DNA of 64,000 bases from an uncultured Bacilli bacterium (GCA_934085565.1 CAKOHG010000002.1:162444-226443), one strand, 5' to 3'; numbered from the stretch's first letter, positions 8,088-18,730 are shown. Program-made: numbers and translations. The notes: generated from the letters alone by a model not told the origin.

Positions 8088-8133
8088 AAAAAAGTCCTCA
8101 TAACATTCATAGAATGATTAAGGAGGATTTTTT
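8088..8133 (+). promoter_or_regulatory. Hairpin covering the clpC ribosome binding site
   Basis: A folded leader: AAAAAA-TCCTC pairs with GAGGA-TTTTTT, around an inner hairpin CATTC / GAATG. The right arm contains the AGGAGG of clpC (8121-8126). It could be the terminator of the PPC gene, an attenuator, or an RNA thermometer that frees the binding site on heating. Confidence 0.55.
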
Positions 8134-8134
8134 T

Positions 8135-10270
8135 ATGTTTGAAAATTTTGGCATAGAAGTTTCAATTATCTTAAAAAATGCAGAAAAAGAACGTTATAAT
8201 TTAAGACACCCTTATGTGGGAACAGAACACTTATTATTATCTTTACTTAAATATGATGAAGATATTGCGAGTCTTCTTCAAAAATATAATATTACCTATG
8301 ATCTATTTAAAGAAGAACTCATTAATACCATCGGTATGGCAAGTCGCACTCAAGAACTAAACCTTTATACTCCAATGCTTCGTGATGTATTAGAACTTGC
8401 TTTACTGGACGCGACAGAGAAAAGTAAGAAAAACGTTACTCCAAAACACCTTTTAAAAGCATTGATTGACGAAGAAGAAGGAATTGCCTATCGTCTTTTA
8501 GAACGTATGGATGTACCTTTTGATGAAGTATACAGCTATTTAAAAAAAGAAACTCTTTCTAAAGAAAGCAAAAAAAACTTGGAAATTTATAAAGTTGGTT
8601 TACGAATGAATGAAATGGTTAATAAAAATGAAAAAGTTGTTGGTCGCGATAAAGAAATGAAACTTCTTTTGGAAACCCTTTTACGAAGACAAAAAAATAA
8701 TCCTTTATTAATAGGAAAAGCGGGAGTAGGTAAAACAGCCTTAGTAGAAGAACTTGTAAGAAGAATAAAAAAGAAAGAAGTTCCTGAGGAATTACAAAAT
8801 TATGAAGTGATTGCCTTAGAAATGGGAACTTTAGTTGCAGGAACAAAGTATCGTGGTGAATTTGAAGAACGTCTTCAAAAAATAATCAAAGAAGTAATGA
8901 ATGAAGGAAATATTATTTTATTTATTGATGAGATACATACGATGGAAAATGCGGGTGGAGCCGAAGGTGCTATTGCAGCTTCCGACATTTTAAAACCATA
9001 TCTAGCAAGAGGAGACTTAAAAATTATAGGCGCGACAACAATTGAAGAATATCACACTTACTTAGAAAAAGATAAAGCTTTAGATAGAAGATTCGAACAC
9101 ATTTTATTAGAAGAACCTAATGAAGAAAATATGAAAATTATTTTAAAAGCGGTCACACCTTGTTTTGAAAATCATTATCACATTAAAATCTCTAATCAAA
9201 ATATCAATGACTTTTATGATTTAGCCAACGAATATCTTTTTGATAAATGTAATCCTGATAAAACAATTGAACTTATTGACTCTGTATGCTCTAAAGTGAA
9301 ACTTAAAAATTCATTTAAGAAAAAAGATACCAACGATTTAGAACTTACCCGTAAAAGAAAAGAAGCCTATTTAAAAAAAGGTGACTTTGAAAACGCGATA
9401 AAAGAGGCTAATTTAGAAAGTGAAATTAAAGAAAATTTAGGAAAAAATAAGTGTTCCCAATTTTTAAAAGTGACTAAAGATGATATTTTAGATGTCATTG
9501 AAGCTAAAACACATCGAAATATTAAAGAAAGTAAAAAAGAAATCAAAAATCGATTACAAAAAAATCTTTTTGCTAACCTATTAGGACAAGATAAAGTCTT
9601 AAATGAATTATTAGAAAATTTAAATTTAAATAAACGAATACCTCAAAGTTTTTTACTTTTGGGACCTAGTGGGGTTGGTAAAACACAAACCGTTAAAATT
9701 GTGAGTGAAACTTTACAGACGAAGCTTTTACGAATTGATATGAGTGAATATATGAGTAAAGAAAGTATTAATAAATTAATTGGTGCTCCGTCCGGATATG
9801 TTGGCTATAACGAGCCTTATGTTTTTGAAAGTTTAAAATGTGAACCTAATGCGACCATTTTATTTGATGAAATAGAAAAAGCCCATCCTGCTGTATTAAA
9901 CTTACTTTTACAAATTTTGGATGAAGGATTTATAACGGATAATAAAGGAAATAAAATAAGTTTTAATCATACTCTTATCTTTTTAACAAGCAATATAATA
10001 GGAAAGCAAAAAGTTGGTTTTTCTAAAGTCACAGAAACATCTTTAGACGGTCTTTTATCTCGTGAACTTTTAGGACGTATTGATAAAGTCCTTGTCTATG
10101 ACCATATTTCGTCATCGGTTGCGGAAGAATATATTAAAAAGGAACTTAAAAATAAAAATATTAGCAGCGATGAAATTTTAAAGGAAGCTAATTTAGAAAA
10201 ATATGGCATGCGAGAAATTAAACATCTTGTTTCCAAATATAATCGTAAGGAAGAACTTACCACGTTGTAG
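8135..10270 (+). CDS. clpC: ClpC-type AAA+ unfoldase
   Basis: An HSP100 ATPase of 711 residues with the ClpC order: N-terminal Clp repeat domain (first ~140 residues), first AAA domain (Walker A GKAGVGKT near 195, FIDEIH), a short middle domain with a UVR-like helix (KRKEAYLKKGDFENAIKEAN), second AAA domain (GPSGVGKT near 510, ILFDEIEKAHP) and a VGF loop near residue 626 that should dock on ClpP. The protein is about 100 residues shorter than Bacillus ClpC; it ends soon after YGMREIKHLVSKY, so the C-terminal small domain is cut short. The ATG at 8135 has AGGAGG eight bases before it; an ATG at 8114 lies inside the hairpin. clpP and mcsAB are not in this window. Confidence 0.88.
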   Translation: MFENFGIEVSIILKNAEKERYNLRHPYVGTEHLLLSLLKYDEDIASLLQKYNITYDLFKEELINTIGMASRTQELNLYTPMLRDVLELALLDATEKSKKNVTPKHLLKALIDEEEGIAYRLLERMDVPFDEVYSYLKKETLSKESKKNLEIYKVGLRMNEMVNKNEKVVGRDKEMKLLLETLLRRQKNNPLLIGKAGVGKTALVEELVRRIKKKEVPEELQNYEVIALEMGTLVAGTKYRGEFEERLQKIIKEVMNEGNIILFIDEIHTMENAGGAEGAIAASDILKPYLARGDLKIIGATTIEEYHTYLEKDKALDRRFEHILLEEPNEENMKIILKAVTPCFENHYHIKISNQNINDFYDLANEYLFDKCNPDKTIELIDSVCSKVKLKNSFKKKDTNDLELTRKRKEAYLKKGDFENAIKEANLESEIKENLGKNKCSQFLKVTKDDILDVIEAKTHRNIKESKKEIKNRLQKNLFANLLGQDKVLNELLENLNLNKRIPQSFLLLGPSGVGKTQTVKIVSETLQTKLLRIDMSEYMSKESINKLIGAPSGYVGYNEPYVFESLKCEPNATILFDEIEKAHPAVLNLLLQILDEGFITDNKGNKISFNHTLIFLTSNIIGKQKVGFSKVTETSLDGLLSRELLGRIDKVLVYDHISSSVAEEYIKKELKNKNISSDEILKEANLEKYGMREIKHLVSKYNRKEELTTL

Positions 10271-10282
10271 TTCTTTCTTTTT
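10251..10282 (+). terminator. Terminator overlapping the end of clpC
   Basis: AAGAACT / AGTTCTT with a T-rich tail; the left arm is inside the last clpC codons. Confidence 0.7.
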
Positions 10283-10321
10283 ATGTATAATTTCTATATA
10301 ATAAGGAAAGGAGGATGAAAA

Positions 10322-10831
10322 ATGAAGATAAATAAATTAGTTGTGGGTGAGTTACATGAAAACTGTTATATTCTCACAAATGAAAAGAATGAAGCCTTGG
10401 TTATAGACCCTGGCGATGAAAGTGAGAAAATTTTATCTTTTTTAAGAACATATCATGTTGTTGGTGTTTTGGTAACTCATCATCATTTTGACCATGTCGG
10501 TGCCCTAAATACTTTACTAGAACATTATGGGTTAAAAGAGAACGAAGTAAATGGAGACTTTTCCTTTAGGAAAATTAAAACTCCGGGGCATACTATGGAT
10601 TCCTATTCTTACTATTTTGAAAATGATAATGTCATTTTTGTAGGAGATTTTATTTTTGCAGGCACCATTGGACGTACGGACTTAGGTGGTAGTAATAAAG
10701 AGATGAAAAAATCTTTAGAAAGTTTTATAACGACCTTCCCATTAGATGTTACAATTTATCCAGGTCATGGAAAAAGTACAACTTTAAAAGAAGAAGTGGG
10801 CAATTTAAAAGAGATTATATCTTATTTATAA
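10322..10831 (+). CDS. Metallo-beta-lactamase-fold hydrolase, glyoxalase II-like (YqgX type)
   Basis: A compact 169-residue hydrolase with VTHHHFDHVGA (zinc ligands), TPGHTMDS, a GDFIFAGTIGRTDLGG segment and a final YPGHG, the classic order of the glyoxalase II / YqgX group. It likely hydrolyses thioesters such as S-acyl-glutathione or bacillithiol analogues; the exact substrate cannot be read from the sequence. It is about 40 residues shorter than Bacillus YqgX. AAAGGAGG precedes the ATG. Its own terminator separates it from the ribosomal operon. Confidence 0.85.
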   Translation: MKINKLVVGELHENCYILTNEKNEALVIDPGDESEKILSFLRTYHVVGVLVTHHHFDHVGALNTLLEHYGLKENEVNGDFSFRKIKTPGHTMDSYSYYFENDNVIFVGDFIFAGTIGRTDLGGSNKEMKKSLESFITTFPLDVTIYPGHGKSTTLKEEVGNLKEIISYL

Positions 10832-10841
10832 ATCATGCTTT

Positions 10842-10872
10842 AAAGCCTTTAAAATAGGGCTTTTATTTTTTT
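10842..10872 (+). terminator. Terminator before the ribosomal operon
   Basis: AAAGCC / GGGCTTT stem followed by a T-rich run. Confidence 0.7.
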
Positions 10873-10892
10873 GAAAAAAGTGAAAAAAAGGC

Positions 10893-10921
10893 TTGCTTTT
10901 TAATAACCTATAAAGTATAAT
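10893..10921 (+). promoter_or_regulatory. Main promoter of the S10-spc-alpha operon
   Basis: TTGCTT, 17 bases, TATAAT: a near-ideal housekeeping promoter. It is the only strong promoter I see before the end of rplQ, 14 kb downstream. Confidence 0.85.
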
Positions 10922-10927
10922 CTACTT

Positions 10928-11030
10928 TGTATGACGGCAGGGATGTGTGAAGTTACTGATACACTTGGCAGCGTTGCTAATTGTTTTAGAGAATTTGCAC
11001 GGAGCAAGTCTATACAAGATATAGGCGAAA
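10928..11030 (+). promoter_or_regulatory. Leader of the ribosomal operon, possible autoregulatory structure
   Basis: About 110 untranslated bases precede rpsJ and contain small stems (GTGT / ACAC near 10945-10963, CTATA / TATAG near 11010-11024). Ribosomal operon leaders often bind one of their own products, but I cannot match this to a named motif. The reading frame of rpsJ stays open through it by chance. Confidence 0.35.
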
Positions 11031-11044
11031 GGAGGGCATATGTT

Positions 11045-11353
11045 ATGTCAAAAAGTAAAGTTCGTATCAACCTTAAAGCTTTTGACGCTAATGTTTTAGA
11101 TTTAGCAGCTGGTAAAATCGTTGATACCGTTAAAAGACTAGGAGGAACTGTTAAAGGACCTGTACCTCTTCCAACTGAAATCGAAAGAGTTACTGTTTTA
11201 AGAGCAGTTCACAAATACAAAGACTCTCGTGAACAATTTGAAAGTCGTACTCACAAGAGACTTATTGATATTGTTGAACCTAGCAAAGAAATCGTTGATG
11301 CTTTAACAAGACTTGATTTACCAAGTGGTGTTGATATCAATATTAAATTATAA
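11045..11353 (+). CDS. rpsJ: 30S ribosomal protein S10
   Basis: First gene of the operon; 102 residues, standard length. It has [13 protein letters not shown] near the N-terminus and [12 protein letters not shown] near the C-terminus, as in all S10 proteins (NusE, also part of antitermination complexes). I took the ATG at 11045, with GGAGG nine bases upstream, because homologues begin here; upstream in-frame codons belong to the leader. Confidence 0.97.
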   Translation: MSKSKVRINLKAFDANVLDLAAGKIVDTVKRLGGTVKGPVPLPTEIERVTVLRAVHKYKDSREQFESRTHKRLIDIVEPSKEIVDALTRLDLPSGVDINIKL

Positions 11354-11371
11354 TGAAAGAAAGGAAATATT

Positions 11372-12106
11372 ATGAAAGGAATCTTAGGACGTAAAGTTGG
11401 AATGACAAGTGTCTTTTCTAAAGACGGAAAATTAATTCCTGTAACAGTTGTTAGTGTTGAACCTAATACTGTTATGCAAGTTAAAACTTTAGAAACTGAT
11501 GGATACAATGCTATTCAACTTGGCGTAGTTGACAAAAAAGAAAAAAATTCCAGTCGTGCAAGTGTTGGACACGCTAAAAAAGCAAACACTGCTCCTAAGC
11601 GCTTCTTGAAAGAAATCCGTGAAATGGAAGGAACTTATCAAGTTGGAGATAAAATAAGCGCAGATTTATTCGAACTTGGTGATGTTGTCGATGTAACTGG
11701 TACATCTAAAGGTAAAGGATTTGCTGGTACTATTAAAAGACATGGACAAAGTCGTGGTCCTATGGCCCATGGTTCTCATTACCATCGTGGACCTGGTTCT
11801 CTAGGAACAATGCTTCCAAAAAGAGTATTAAAAGGAAAGAACTTACCAGGACATATGGGATGTGAAACAGTTACTGTTCAAAATCTTGAAATCATTGAAG
11901 CAAACACTGCTGAAAATTATATTTTAGTAAGTGGAAATATTCCAGGTGCTAAAAACTCATTAGTACTTATTAGAAGTGCTGTTAAAAATTCTCGTAAGAA
12001 AAATCCAAAAGAAATCATTTCTTATGAAGAAGAAACTATTGTGGATGAAGTAGTAGAAACAAATGAAGTAGAAACTACTGAAAATGAAACACAAGTAGAA
12101 TCATAG
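11372..12106 (+). CDS. rplC: 50S ribosomal protein L3 with acidic C-terminal tail
   Basis: L3 begins [15 protein letters not shown] and holds the loop [12 protein letters not shown] that reaches toward the peptidyl-transferase centre. It has 244 residues against about 209 in Bacillus. The extra ~35 residues, after about position 207, are rich in Glu, Thr and Val and strongly acidic, unusual for a ribosomal protein that binds RNA. The tail is in frame and ends in TAG, followed directly by the rplD binding site. Confidence 0.96.
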   Translation: MKGILGRKVGMTSVFSKDGKLIPVTVVSVEPNTVMQVKTLETDGYNAIQLGVVDKKEKNSSRASVGHAKKANTAPKRFLKEIREMEGTYQVGDKISADLFELGDVVDVTGTSKGKGFAGTIKRHGQSRGPMAHGSHYHRGPGSLGTMLPKRVLKGKNLPGHMGCETVTVQNLEIIEANTAENYILVSGNIPGAKNSLVLIRSAVKNSRKKNPKEIISYEEETIVDEVVETNEVETTENETQVES

Positions 12107-12120
12107 AAAGGAAATAGCAT

Positions 12121-12742
<622 letters not shown>

Positions 12743-12750
<8 letters not shown>

Positions 12751-13015
12751 TCCAGATATTATTTTAGGCCCAGTAATTACTGAAAAAAGTGTAACAGGTA
12801 ATCAAAATGGCGTTTATACTTTCAAAGTAGCTAAGTCTGCTACTAAAACACAAATCAAAAGTGAAATTGAAAGACATTTTGGTGTTAAAGTATTAAATGT
12901 TAATACATTAAATACAAAACCTAAAGATAGAAGAATCGGTAAATATACTGGTAAAACAAAAACTTATAAGAAAGCAATTGTAACCTTAGCACAAGGTTCA
13001 TCAATTGAAATGTAG
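12743..13015 (+). CDS. rplW: 50S ribosomal protein L23
   Basis: 90 residues, standard size: ILGPVITEKS at the N-terminus, then the tunnel-exit globular domain that docks trigger factor and SRP. I took the ATG at 12743 because GAGGAGGG precedes it at the right distance; an upstream TTG at 12725 would remove that spacing. Confidence 0.96.
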
Positions 13016-13028
13016 GAGGTAAGAAAGT

Positions 13029-13859
13029 ATGGCAATAAGAAAATATAAACCAACAACTAATGGTCGTCGTGGTATGTCAACACTTATGAATGAAGAACTA
13101 ACAACTTCAACTCCTACTAAGTCTTTATTATCAAAAAAGACAAAAACAGGTGGACGTAATAACCAAGGAAAATTAACAGTTCGTCATATTGGTGGCGGAG
13201 CTAAAAGAAAATATCGTCAAATCGATTTCAAAAGAAATAAAATTGGTATTACAGGACGTGTTGCTACTATTGAATACGATCCAAACCGTAATGCAAATAT
13301 CGCTTTAATTAATTATTTAGATGGTGAAAAAAGATATATCATCGCTCCTAAAGGATTAAAAGTTGATATGATTATCGAAAATGGTGAACAAGCTGATATC
13401 AAAGTTGGTAATGCTCTTCCACTTATGAGTATTCCAGTTGGTACTGTTATTCACTGTATCGAATTAAATCCAGGAAGCGGAGCTAGTCTTTGCCGTAGCG
13501 CAGGATCTAGTGCACAAATTCTTGGCCGTGAAGGTAAATATGTTTTAGTTCGTTTACAATCTGGTGAAACAAGAAAAATTCTAGGAAATTGTATGGCTAC
13601 AATTGGTGTTGTAGGTAACGAAGACTACGAACTTGTTAACATTGGTAAAGCTGGACGTACAAGACATATGGGTGTTAAACCTACTAACCGTGGTTCTGTT
13701 ATGAACCCTAATGACCATCCACATGGTGGTGGTGAAGGTCGTGCTCCAATTGGACGTAAGAGCCCAATGACTCCATGGGGTAAACCAGCTCTTGGATATA
13801 AAACAAGAAAAAATAAGAAAGCTTCTGACAAACTTATTGTTAGTCGTAGAAAGAAATAG
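13029..13859 (+). CDS. rplB: 50S ribosomal protein L2
   Basis: 276 residues. It shows the N-terminal [14 protein letters not shown], the central RNA-binding core, and the C-terminal [15 protein letters not shown] with the conserved His needed for peptidyl-transferase assembly. AGGAGG overlaps the rplW stop. Nothing unusual. Confidence 0.98.
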   Translation: MAIRKYKPTTNGRRGMSTLMNEELTTSTPTKSLLSKKTKTGGRNNQGKLTVRHIGGGAKRKYRQIDFKRNKIGITGRVATIEYDPNRNANIALINYLDGEKRYIIAPKGLKVDMIIENGEQADIKVGNALPLMSIPVGTVIHCIELNPGSGASLCRSAGSSAQILGREGKYVLVRLQSGETRKILGNCMATIGVVGNEDYELVNIGKAGRTRHMGVKPTNRGSVMNPNDHPHGGGEGRAPIGRKSPMTPWGKPALGYKTRKNKKASDKLIVSRRKK

Positions 13860-13870
13860 GAGGACAAATA

Positions 13871-14134
13871 ATGGCTAGAAGTTTAAAAAAAGGACCTTTT
13901 GCTGATGAACATCTACTAAAAAAGGTTGATAAACTAAATGAAAGTAACAAAAAAGAAGTAATTAAAACATATTCTCGTCGTTCTACTATTTTCCCAAGCT
14001 TTGTTGGACATACATTTGCTGTTCATAATGGAAAAGATTTTATTCCTGTTTATGTAACAGAAGAAATGGTTGGACACAAATTAGGGGAATTCGCGGCAAC
14101 ACGTAAGTTCGGCGGACATGCAGGTCAGAAGTAG
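13871..14134 (+). CDS. rpsS: 30S ribosomal protein S19
   Basis: 87 residues beginning [19 protein letters not shown], with [20 protein letters not shown] and the C-terminal KFGGHAGQK; these are the standard S19 blocks. AGGAGG lies before the start. S19 helps form the 30S head with S13. Confidence 0.97.
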   Translation: MARSLKKGPFADEHLLKKVDKLNESNKKEVIKTYSRRSTIFPSFVGHTFAVHNGKDFIPVYVTEEMVGHKLGEFAATRKFGGHAGQK

Positions 14135-14143
14135 GAGGTATAT

Positions 14144-14491
14144 ATGGAAACTTATGCAATTCATAAAAGTGCTATGATAGCTCCTAGAAAGGCACGCATG
14201 ACTATGGATTTAATCCGTGGTAAAGATGTTGACACTGCTAGAAGAATTCTTAGTACAACAAATACAAAAGCAAGTCGTTTAATCTCTAAAGTATTAGAAA
14301 GTGCTGTTGCAAACGCTACTAATAACTTTGGAGCAAACGAAAGTGATTTATTTATCAGCGAATGTATGATTAACCCAGGACCTGTTTATAAAAGAGTTAA
14401 ATTTGCAAGTCGTGGAAATGTTGATAGAAGAGACAAAAGAACAAGTCATATTATCGTAAAAGTCAGTGATGGCAAAGGAGGCAACAACTAA
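14144..14491 (+). CDS. rplV: 50S ribosomal protein L22
   Basis: 115 residues. [19 protein letters not shown] at the N-terminus and the hairpin loop near [14 protein letters not shown], which reaches into the exit tunnel. The TAA overlaps the rpsC ATG by one base. Confidence 0.97.
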   Translation: METYAIHKSAMIAPRKARMTMDLIRGKDVDTARRILSTTNTKASRLISKVLESAVANATNNFGANESDLFISECMINPGPVYKRVKFASRGNVDRRDKRTSHIIVKVSDGKGGNN

Positions 14492-15174
14492 TGGGACAAA
14501 AAGTTAATCCAATAGGTTACCGTTTAGGTGTTAATAAAGATTGGCAATCAAAATGGTATAAAAATAGAAATGAATTTGGTAAAACTTTAATGAGCGATAT
14601 CAAAATTCGTGAATATTTAGAAAAAAATCTTAAAGATGCTGCTGTTGCGTCAGTGACTATTGAAAGAAAGAAAAATCGTTGTGAAGTAACCATCAATACT
14701 GCAAAACCAGGCGTTATTATTGGCCGTGGTGGAGAAGATATTGATAAATTACGTAAAGCTTTATCTAAACATGTTGGTGAAGAAGTTTATGTAAACATTC
14801 AAGATGTTTCAAAAACTGCTGATTTATGTGCTCAACTTGTTGCAAATAACATTGCTTTACAAATTGAAAACCGTGCACCATTTAGAAGTGCTCAAAAAAG
14901 AGCTATTAGAAACACTATGAAAGCTGGAGCTAAAGGTATTAAAACATTAGTTTCAGGAAGATTAGGCGGAGCTGAAATGGCTAGAAGCGAAGGATATACA
15001 GAAGGAACTGTTCCTTTACATACTATCCGTGCTGATATTGATTATGCGGAAGCAGAAGCTAATACTACTTATGGTAAAATTGGTGTAAAAGTATGGATTT
15101 ACAAAGGTGAAATTCTTCCAACTAAAAAAAATGTAAAGGAGAGTGACCAAAATGTTAATGCCAAAAAGAACTAA
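14491..15174 (+). CDS. rpsC: 30S ribosomal protein S3
   Basis: 227 residues beginning [14 protein letters not shown]. The KH domain carries [15 protein letters not shown] near residue 75 and the C-terminal domain [16 protein letters not shown]3 lies at the mRNA entry and helps unwind mRNA. Overlaps rplP by 23 bases. Confidence 0.97.
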   Translation: MGQKVNPIGYRLGVNKDWQSKWYKNRNEFGKTLMSDIKIREYLEKNLKDAAVASVTIERKKNRCEVTINTAKPGVIIGRGGEDIDKLRKALSKHVGEEVYVNIQDVSKTADLCAQLVANNIALQIENRAPFRSAQKRAIRNTMKAGAKGIKTLVSGRLGGAEMARSEGYTEGTVPLHTIRADIDYAEAEANTTYGKIGVKVWIYKGEILPTKKNVKESDQNVNAKKN

Positions 15175-15565
15175 GTATCGTAAACAACATAGAAGAACTT
15201 ATGATGGACACGCAAAAGGTAATACTGAATTACATTTTGGTGAATTTGGTTTAATGGCCAAAGAAGGTAATTACGTAAGTGCTCGTCAAATCGAAGCCGC
15301 TCGTATTGCTATGACTCGTTACATGAAACGTGGTGGTAAAGTATTTATTAATATTTTCCCTGATATGCCACGTACTAAAAAACCACTTGAAACTCGTCAA
15401 GGTAAAGGTAAAGGTAACGTAGAAGAATGGGTAGCAGTAGTTAAAGAAGGAAAAATCATGTTTGAAATTTCTGGTGTTGACGAAGAAATTGCTAGAGAAG
15501 CTTTAAGACTTGCTTCTCACAAATTACCTGTTCAATGTAAATTTGTTAAAAAGGAGGGAATCTAA
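15152..15565 (+). CDS. rplP: 50S ribosomal protein L16
   Basis: 137 residues, beginning [14 protein letters not shown] as in homologues, with the GRMGKGKG-like stretch here reading [15 protein letters not shown] chose the ATG at 15152 (AAGGAG ten bases upstream) over a GTG at 15143 for that reason. L16 sits near the A-site of the large subunit. Confidence 0.97.
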   Translation: MLMPKRTKYRKQHRRTYDGHAKGNTELHFGEFGLMAKEGNYVSARQIEAARIAMTRYMKRGGKVFINIFPDMPRTKKPLETRQGKGKGNVEEWVAVVKEGKIMFEISGVDEEIAREALRLASHKLPVQCKFVKKEGI

Positions 15566-15777
15566 TGAAAGCTCTAGAAATTAGACAAATGACTTCTGAA
15601 GAAATCGAAAAGAAAATCAAAGAAGGCAAAAGTGAATTATTAAATATGCGTATGCAAAGTGCTAGAGGCGGATTAGAAAAACCTCACAAAATAAGTGCTA
15701 TGAAAAAAGATATCGCAAGAATGATGACAGTTTTAAAAGAAAGAGAATTAGGAGGTACAAATGAAAACGGAAAGTAG
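15565..15777 (+). CDS. rpmC: 50S ribosomal protein L29
   Basis: 70 residues, two-helix protein of the tunnel exit beside L23: [14 protein letters not shown] and ARIMTVL-type C-terminal helix (here [14 protein letters not shown]). Its ATG overlaps the rplP stop by one base, and its own end overlaps rpsQ by 17 bases. Confidence 0.96.
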   Translation: MKALEIRQMTSEEIEKKIKEGKSELLNMRMQSARGGLEKPHKISAMKKDIARMMTVLKERELGGTNENGK

Positions 15778-16024
15778 AAAACAAGAATTAGTCGGCAAAG
15801 TTGTCAGTGCAGCTAACGACAAAACCATTACCGTTTTAGTTGAAACTCACAAAAGCCATCCATTATATGGAAAACGCGTAAAATATTCTAAAAAATATGC
15901 TGCACATGATGAAAAAAATGTAGCTAAAGTTGGAGACACAGTAAGAATTAGAGCAACAAGACCATTATCTAAAACTAAGAGATATGAACTTGTTGAAGTA
16001 CTAGTTGAAGCTGTAGTATTATAG
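15761..16024 (+). CDS. rpsQ: 30S ribosomal protein S17
   Basis: 87 residues, an OB-fold protein with [36 protein letters not shown] and a [19 protein letters not shown] core. GGAGG lies inside the end of rpmC. Standard primary 16S rRNA binder. Confidence 0.97.
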   Translation: MKTESRKQELVGKVVSAANDKTITVLVETHKSHPLYGKRVKYSKKYAAHDEKNVAKVGDTVRIRATRPLSKTKRYELVEVLVEAVVL

Positions 16025-16035
16025 GAGGTAATCTT

Positions 16036-16404
16036 ATGGTAATGCAAGAATCAAGACTTAAAGTGGCAGATAACACTGGCGCAAGAGAAGTCCTAGTTAT
16101 CCGTCCTTTAGGCGGATCTAAAAGAAAAACAGCTAATATCGGAGATATTGTTGTTTGTACTGTTAAAAAAGCGATTCCAAATGGAAACTTAAAAAAAGGA
16201 AAAGTTGTTAAAGCTGTTATTGTAAGAAGTAAACAAGGTGTTCGTCGTGCTGATGGAAGTTATATTAAATTTGATGACAACGCATGTGTTATCATTAAAG
16301 ACGATAAAACTCCAGTAGGAACACGTGTATTAGGTCCAGTAGCTAGAGAATTACGTGAAAAAGATTTCATGAAAATTGTTTCTTTAGCAAGTGAAGTTAT
16401 ATAG
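16036..16404 (+). CDS. rplN: 50S ribosomal protein L14
   Basis: 122 residues, standard length: [20 protein letters not shown] near the N-terminus, [15 protein letters not shown] in the middle and a C-terminal [10 protein letters not shown]. The ATG at 16036 is seven bases after GGAGG; the next ATG (16042) is less well placed. L14 forms a bridge to the small subunit. Confidence 0.97.
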   Translation: MVMQESRLKVADNTGAREVLVIRPLGGSKRKTANIGDIVVCTVKKAIPNGNLKKGKVVKAVIVRSKQGVRRADGSYIKFDDNACVIIKDDKTPVGTRVLGPVARELREKDFMKIVSLASEVI

Positions 16405-16413
16405 GAGGTTCAA

Positions 16414-16665
16414 ATGAAAATTAAAGTAAATGATGAAGTTTTAATTATTGCTGGTAAAGATAAAGGAAAAACTGGCAAAGTTACTAAAACCTTAAAGAAA
16501 ATTGACAAGGTTGTTGTTGAAGGTGTTAACATCGTTAAAAAACATCAAAAACCTAATCAAATGAACCAAGTAGGTGGAATCATTGAAATGGAAGCTCCAA
16601 TTCATGTTTCTAACGTTAAAAAAATTGAAAAAACTGAACCTAAAAAGAAAGCTAAGAAAGATTAA
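16414..16665 (+). CDS. rplX: 50S ribosomal protein L24
   Basis: 83 residues, somewhat shorter than the ~103 of Bacillus. The KOW motif reads [17 protein letters not shown], followed by [13 protein letters not shown]. The C-terminal end is a Lys-rich tail. It starts assembly of the 50S subunit. AGGAGG precedes the ATG. Confidence 0.96.
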   Translation: MKIKVNDEVLIIAGKDKGKTGKVTKTLKKIDKVVVEGVNIVKKHQKPNQMNQVGGIIEMEAPIHVSNVKKIEKTEPKKKAKKD

Positions 16666-16676
16666 GGTGGGAATTT

Positions 16677-17216
16677 ATGAGTACATATAAAGAATTATAT
16701 AATAAGGAAATTGTTCCTGCTCTTATGAAAGAATTTAATTACAAGACAGTTATGCAAGTTCCTAAATTAGAAAAAATTGTTATCAACATTGGTGTTGGCG
16801 AAGGTCATGCTGATGAAAAGTATATCGAAGCTGCATTAAAAGACTTAGAAGCAATTACTGGTCAAAAAGCAGTTATTACAAAAGCACATAAATCAATCGC
16901 TGGATTTAAAATCCGTGAAGGACAACCTATAGGTGTTAAAACAACACTTCGTGGTGAAAAAATGTATATTTTCTTAGAAAAATTAATTCGTGTTGCTCTT
17001 CCTCGTGTAAGAGACTTCCGTGGGGTATCAAAAAATGCTTTTGATGGACATGGTAATTATACATTAGGAATTAAAGAACAATTAATTTTCCCAGAAATTG
17101 TATACGATAATATTTTAAAAATTCGTGGTATGGATATTGTTATGGTAACAACAGCTAATACAAACGAAGAAGCTAAGGCATTACTTGCAGGATTTAAGAT
17201 GCCTTTCAAAGGATAG
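16677..17216 (+). CDS. rplE: 50S ribosomal protein L5
   Basis: 179 residues, normal length: [13 protein letters not shown], a [20 protein letters not shown] block, and [17 protein letters not shown]. It binds 5S rRNA in the central protuberance. The binding site is AAGGTGGG. Confidence 0.97.
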   Translation: MSTYKELYNKEIVPALMKEFNYKTVMQVPKLEKIVINIGVGEGHADEKYIEAALKDLEAITGQKAVITKAHKSIAGFKIREGQPIGVKTTLRGEKMYIFLEKLIRVALPRVRDFRGVSKNAFDGHGNYTLGIKEQLIFPEIVYDNILKIRGMDIVMVTTANTNEEAKALLAGFKMPFKG

Positions 17217-17225
17217 GAGGACACT

Positions 17226-17411
17226 ATGGCAAAAACAAGTTTAAAAGTAAAACAATCACGCATACCTAAGTTTAGCTCTCGTGCTTATACCAGATGTGAA
17301 CGTTGTGGAAGACCTCATGGTGTTCTACGTAAATATCATTTATGTCGTATTTGCTTCAGAGAACTTGCCAATGAAGGTAAGATTCCTGGCGTAAAGAAAG
17401 CAAGTTGGTAG
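17226..17411 (+). CDS. rpsN: 30S ribosomal protein S14, zinc-binding type
   Basis: 61 residues. This is the short, Zn-dependent form: the pairs CERC and CRIC are present, separated by a basic stretch. Many Bacillota keep a second zinc-free S14 elsewhere; none is seen here. AGGAGG before the start. Confidence 0.97.
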   Translation: MAKTSLKVKQSRIPKFSSRAYTRCERCGRPHGVLRKYHLCRICFRELANEGKIPGVKKASW

Positions 17412-17423
17412 GAGGGTGTACTT

Positions 17424-17819
17424 ATGGTAGCAGATAAAATTGCAGATATGCTTACAAGAATCCGTAATGCAAATCAATTAAAATATGATACAGTTGAAGT
17501 TCTTGGTACTAAGATGACTCGTGGCATTGCTGATATTTTAAAAAGAGAAGGTTATATTGCTGATTACGAATATACTGAAAACGTAAACGGTGATAAAATG
17601 ACAATCACTTTAAAATATGGTGACCGTAAAGAAAGAGTTATTACCGGTTTAAAAAGAATTAGTAAATCTGGTTTACGTGTTTATGCAAAAGTTGATGAAA
17701 TTCCATACGTTTTAAACGGTTTAGGAATTGCTATTATCTCAACTTCAAAAGGACTTATGACTGATAAAGAAGCAAGAAATGCTAAGTTAGGAGGCGAAGT
17801 ACTTGCCTATATTTGGTAA
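17424..17819 (+). CDS. rpsH: 30S ribosomal protein S8
   Basis: 131 residues with [13 protein letters not shown] at the start and the C-terminal [20 protein letters not shown] and CYIW-type end (here LAYIW). It binds helix 21 of 16S rRNA and, in some bacteria, the spc operon mRNA. Confidence 0.97.
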   Translation: MVADKIADMLTRIRNANQLKYDTVEVLGTKMTRGIADILKREGYIADYEYTENVNGDKMTITLKYGDRKERVITGLKRISKSGLRVYAKVDEIPYVLNGLGIAIISTSKGLMTDKEARNAKLGGEVLAYIW

Positions 17820-17828
17820 GGAAAATCT

Positions 17829-18368
17829 ATGAGTAGAATTGGTAATAGAAAACTTAGTATCCCAACTGGTGTGGAAGTAACTTTAGAAAAAAATCTTTTA
17901 ACTGTTAAATCAGGAAAAGGTTCATTAGATTTAACTATCGATCCACTTGTTGTTGTAACAATTGGTGAAGGTGTTATTGAAACAAAACCAGCTAACGCTA
18001 CTCCTCGTGCAAACGTTATGTATGGTACAACAAATTCACTTATTAAAAATATGTTAATTGGTGTATCAGAAGGTTATACAAAAGGATTAGAAATCGTTGG
18101 TGTAGGTTATCGTTTCAATGTTTCTGGAAACAAAATAGGTGTTACTGCTGGTTTTTCACATCCAGTAGAAATGGTTTGTCCAGAAGGAATTGAAGTAAAA
18201 TCAATTAGCAATACAGAAATTGAACTTTCTGGTATTGATAAACAAAAAGTATCTGAATTTGCGGCAAATATTCGTAAATTAAGAAGTCCAGAACCTTATA
18301 AAGGAAAAGGAATTCGATATAAAGGCGAACATATCCGTCGTAAAGAAGGAAAGAAAGCGGCTAAGTAG
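17829..18368 (+). CDS. rplF: 50S ribosomal protein L6
   Basis: 179 residues beginning [17 protein letters not shown], two repeated domains, and the C-terminal [20 protein letters not shown] block. It has a weaker binding site (AAGGAAAA) than its neighbours. Located near the GTPase-associated centre. Confidence 0.97.
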   Translation: MSRIGNRKLSIPTGVEVTLEKNLLTVKSGKGSLDLTIDPLVVVTIGEGVIETKPANATPRANVMYGTTNSLIKNMLIGVSEGYTKGLEIVGVGYRFNVSGNKIGVTAGFSHPVEMVCPEGIEVKSISNTEIELSGIDKQKVSEFAANIRKLRSPEPYKGKGIRYKGEHIRRKEGKKAAK

Positions 18369-18376
18369 GTGAGAAT

Positions 18377-18730
18377 ATGATAAAGAAAGAATCTAAAAAT
18401 ACGGCACGTTTAAGAAGACATGCTAGAGTTCGTAAAACAATTTCTGGTACAAGCGAAATGCCTCGTTTAAACGTTTTCCGTTCTAATAAAGAAATTTATG
18501 CTCAAGTTATTGATGATGTAAACGGTATCACTTTAGTTAGCTCTTCATCAAAAGAATTAAAAATCAATGGTGGTAATATCGAAGGCGCAAAAGCTGTAGG
18601 TAAAGATATTGCTACAAAATGCAAAGCAAAAAAAATAGAAAAAGTTGTTTTCGATAGAGGTGGATATCTTTATCATGGACGTGTCGCTGCTTTAGCAGAC
18701 GCTGCACGTGAAAACGGCTTAGAGTTTTAG
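18377..18730 (+). CDS. rplR: 50S ribosomal protein L18
   Basis: 117 residues with [18 protein letters not shown], then [20 protein letters not shown] at the C-terminus. It binds 5S rRNA together with L5. GGTGAG precedes the start. Confidence 0.97.
   Translation: MIKKESKNTARLRRHARVRKTISGTSEMPRLNVFRSNKEIYAQVIDDVNGITLVSSSSKELKINGGNIEGAKAVGKDIATKCKAKKIEKVVFDRGGYLYHGRVAALADAARENGLEF

Noticed and set aside
10931..11044. In-frame extension that would add 38 residues to S10
   Set aside because: It begins only ten bases after the promoter -10, has no ribosome binding site, and S10 homologues begin at the ATG at 11045 with a strong site.
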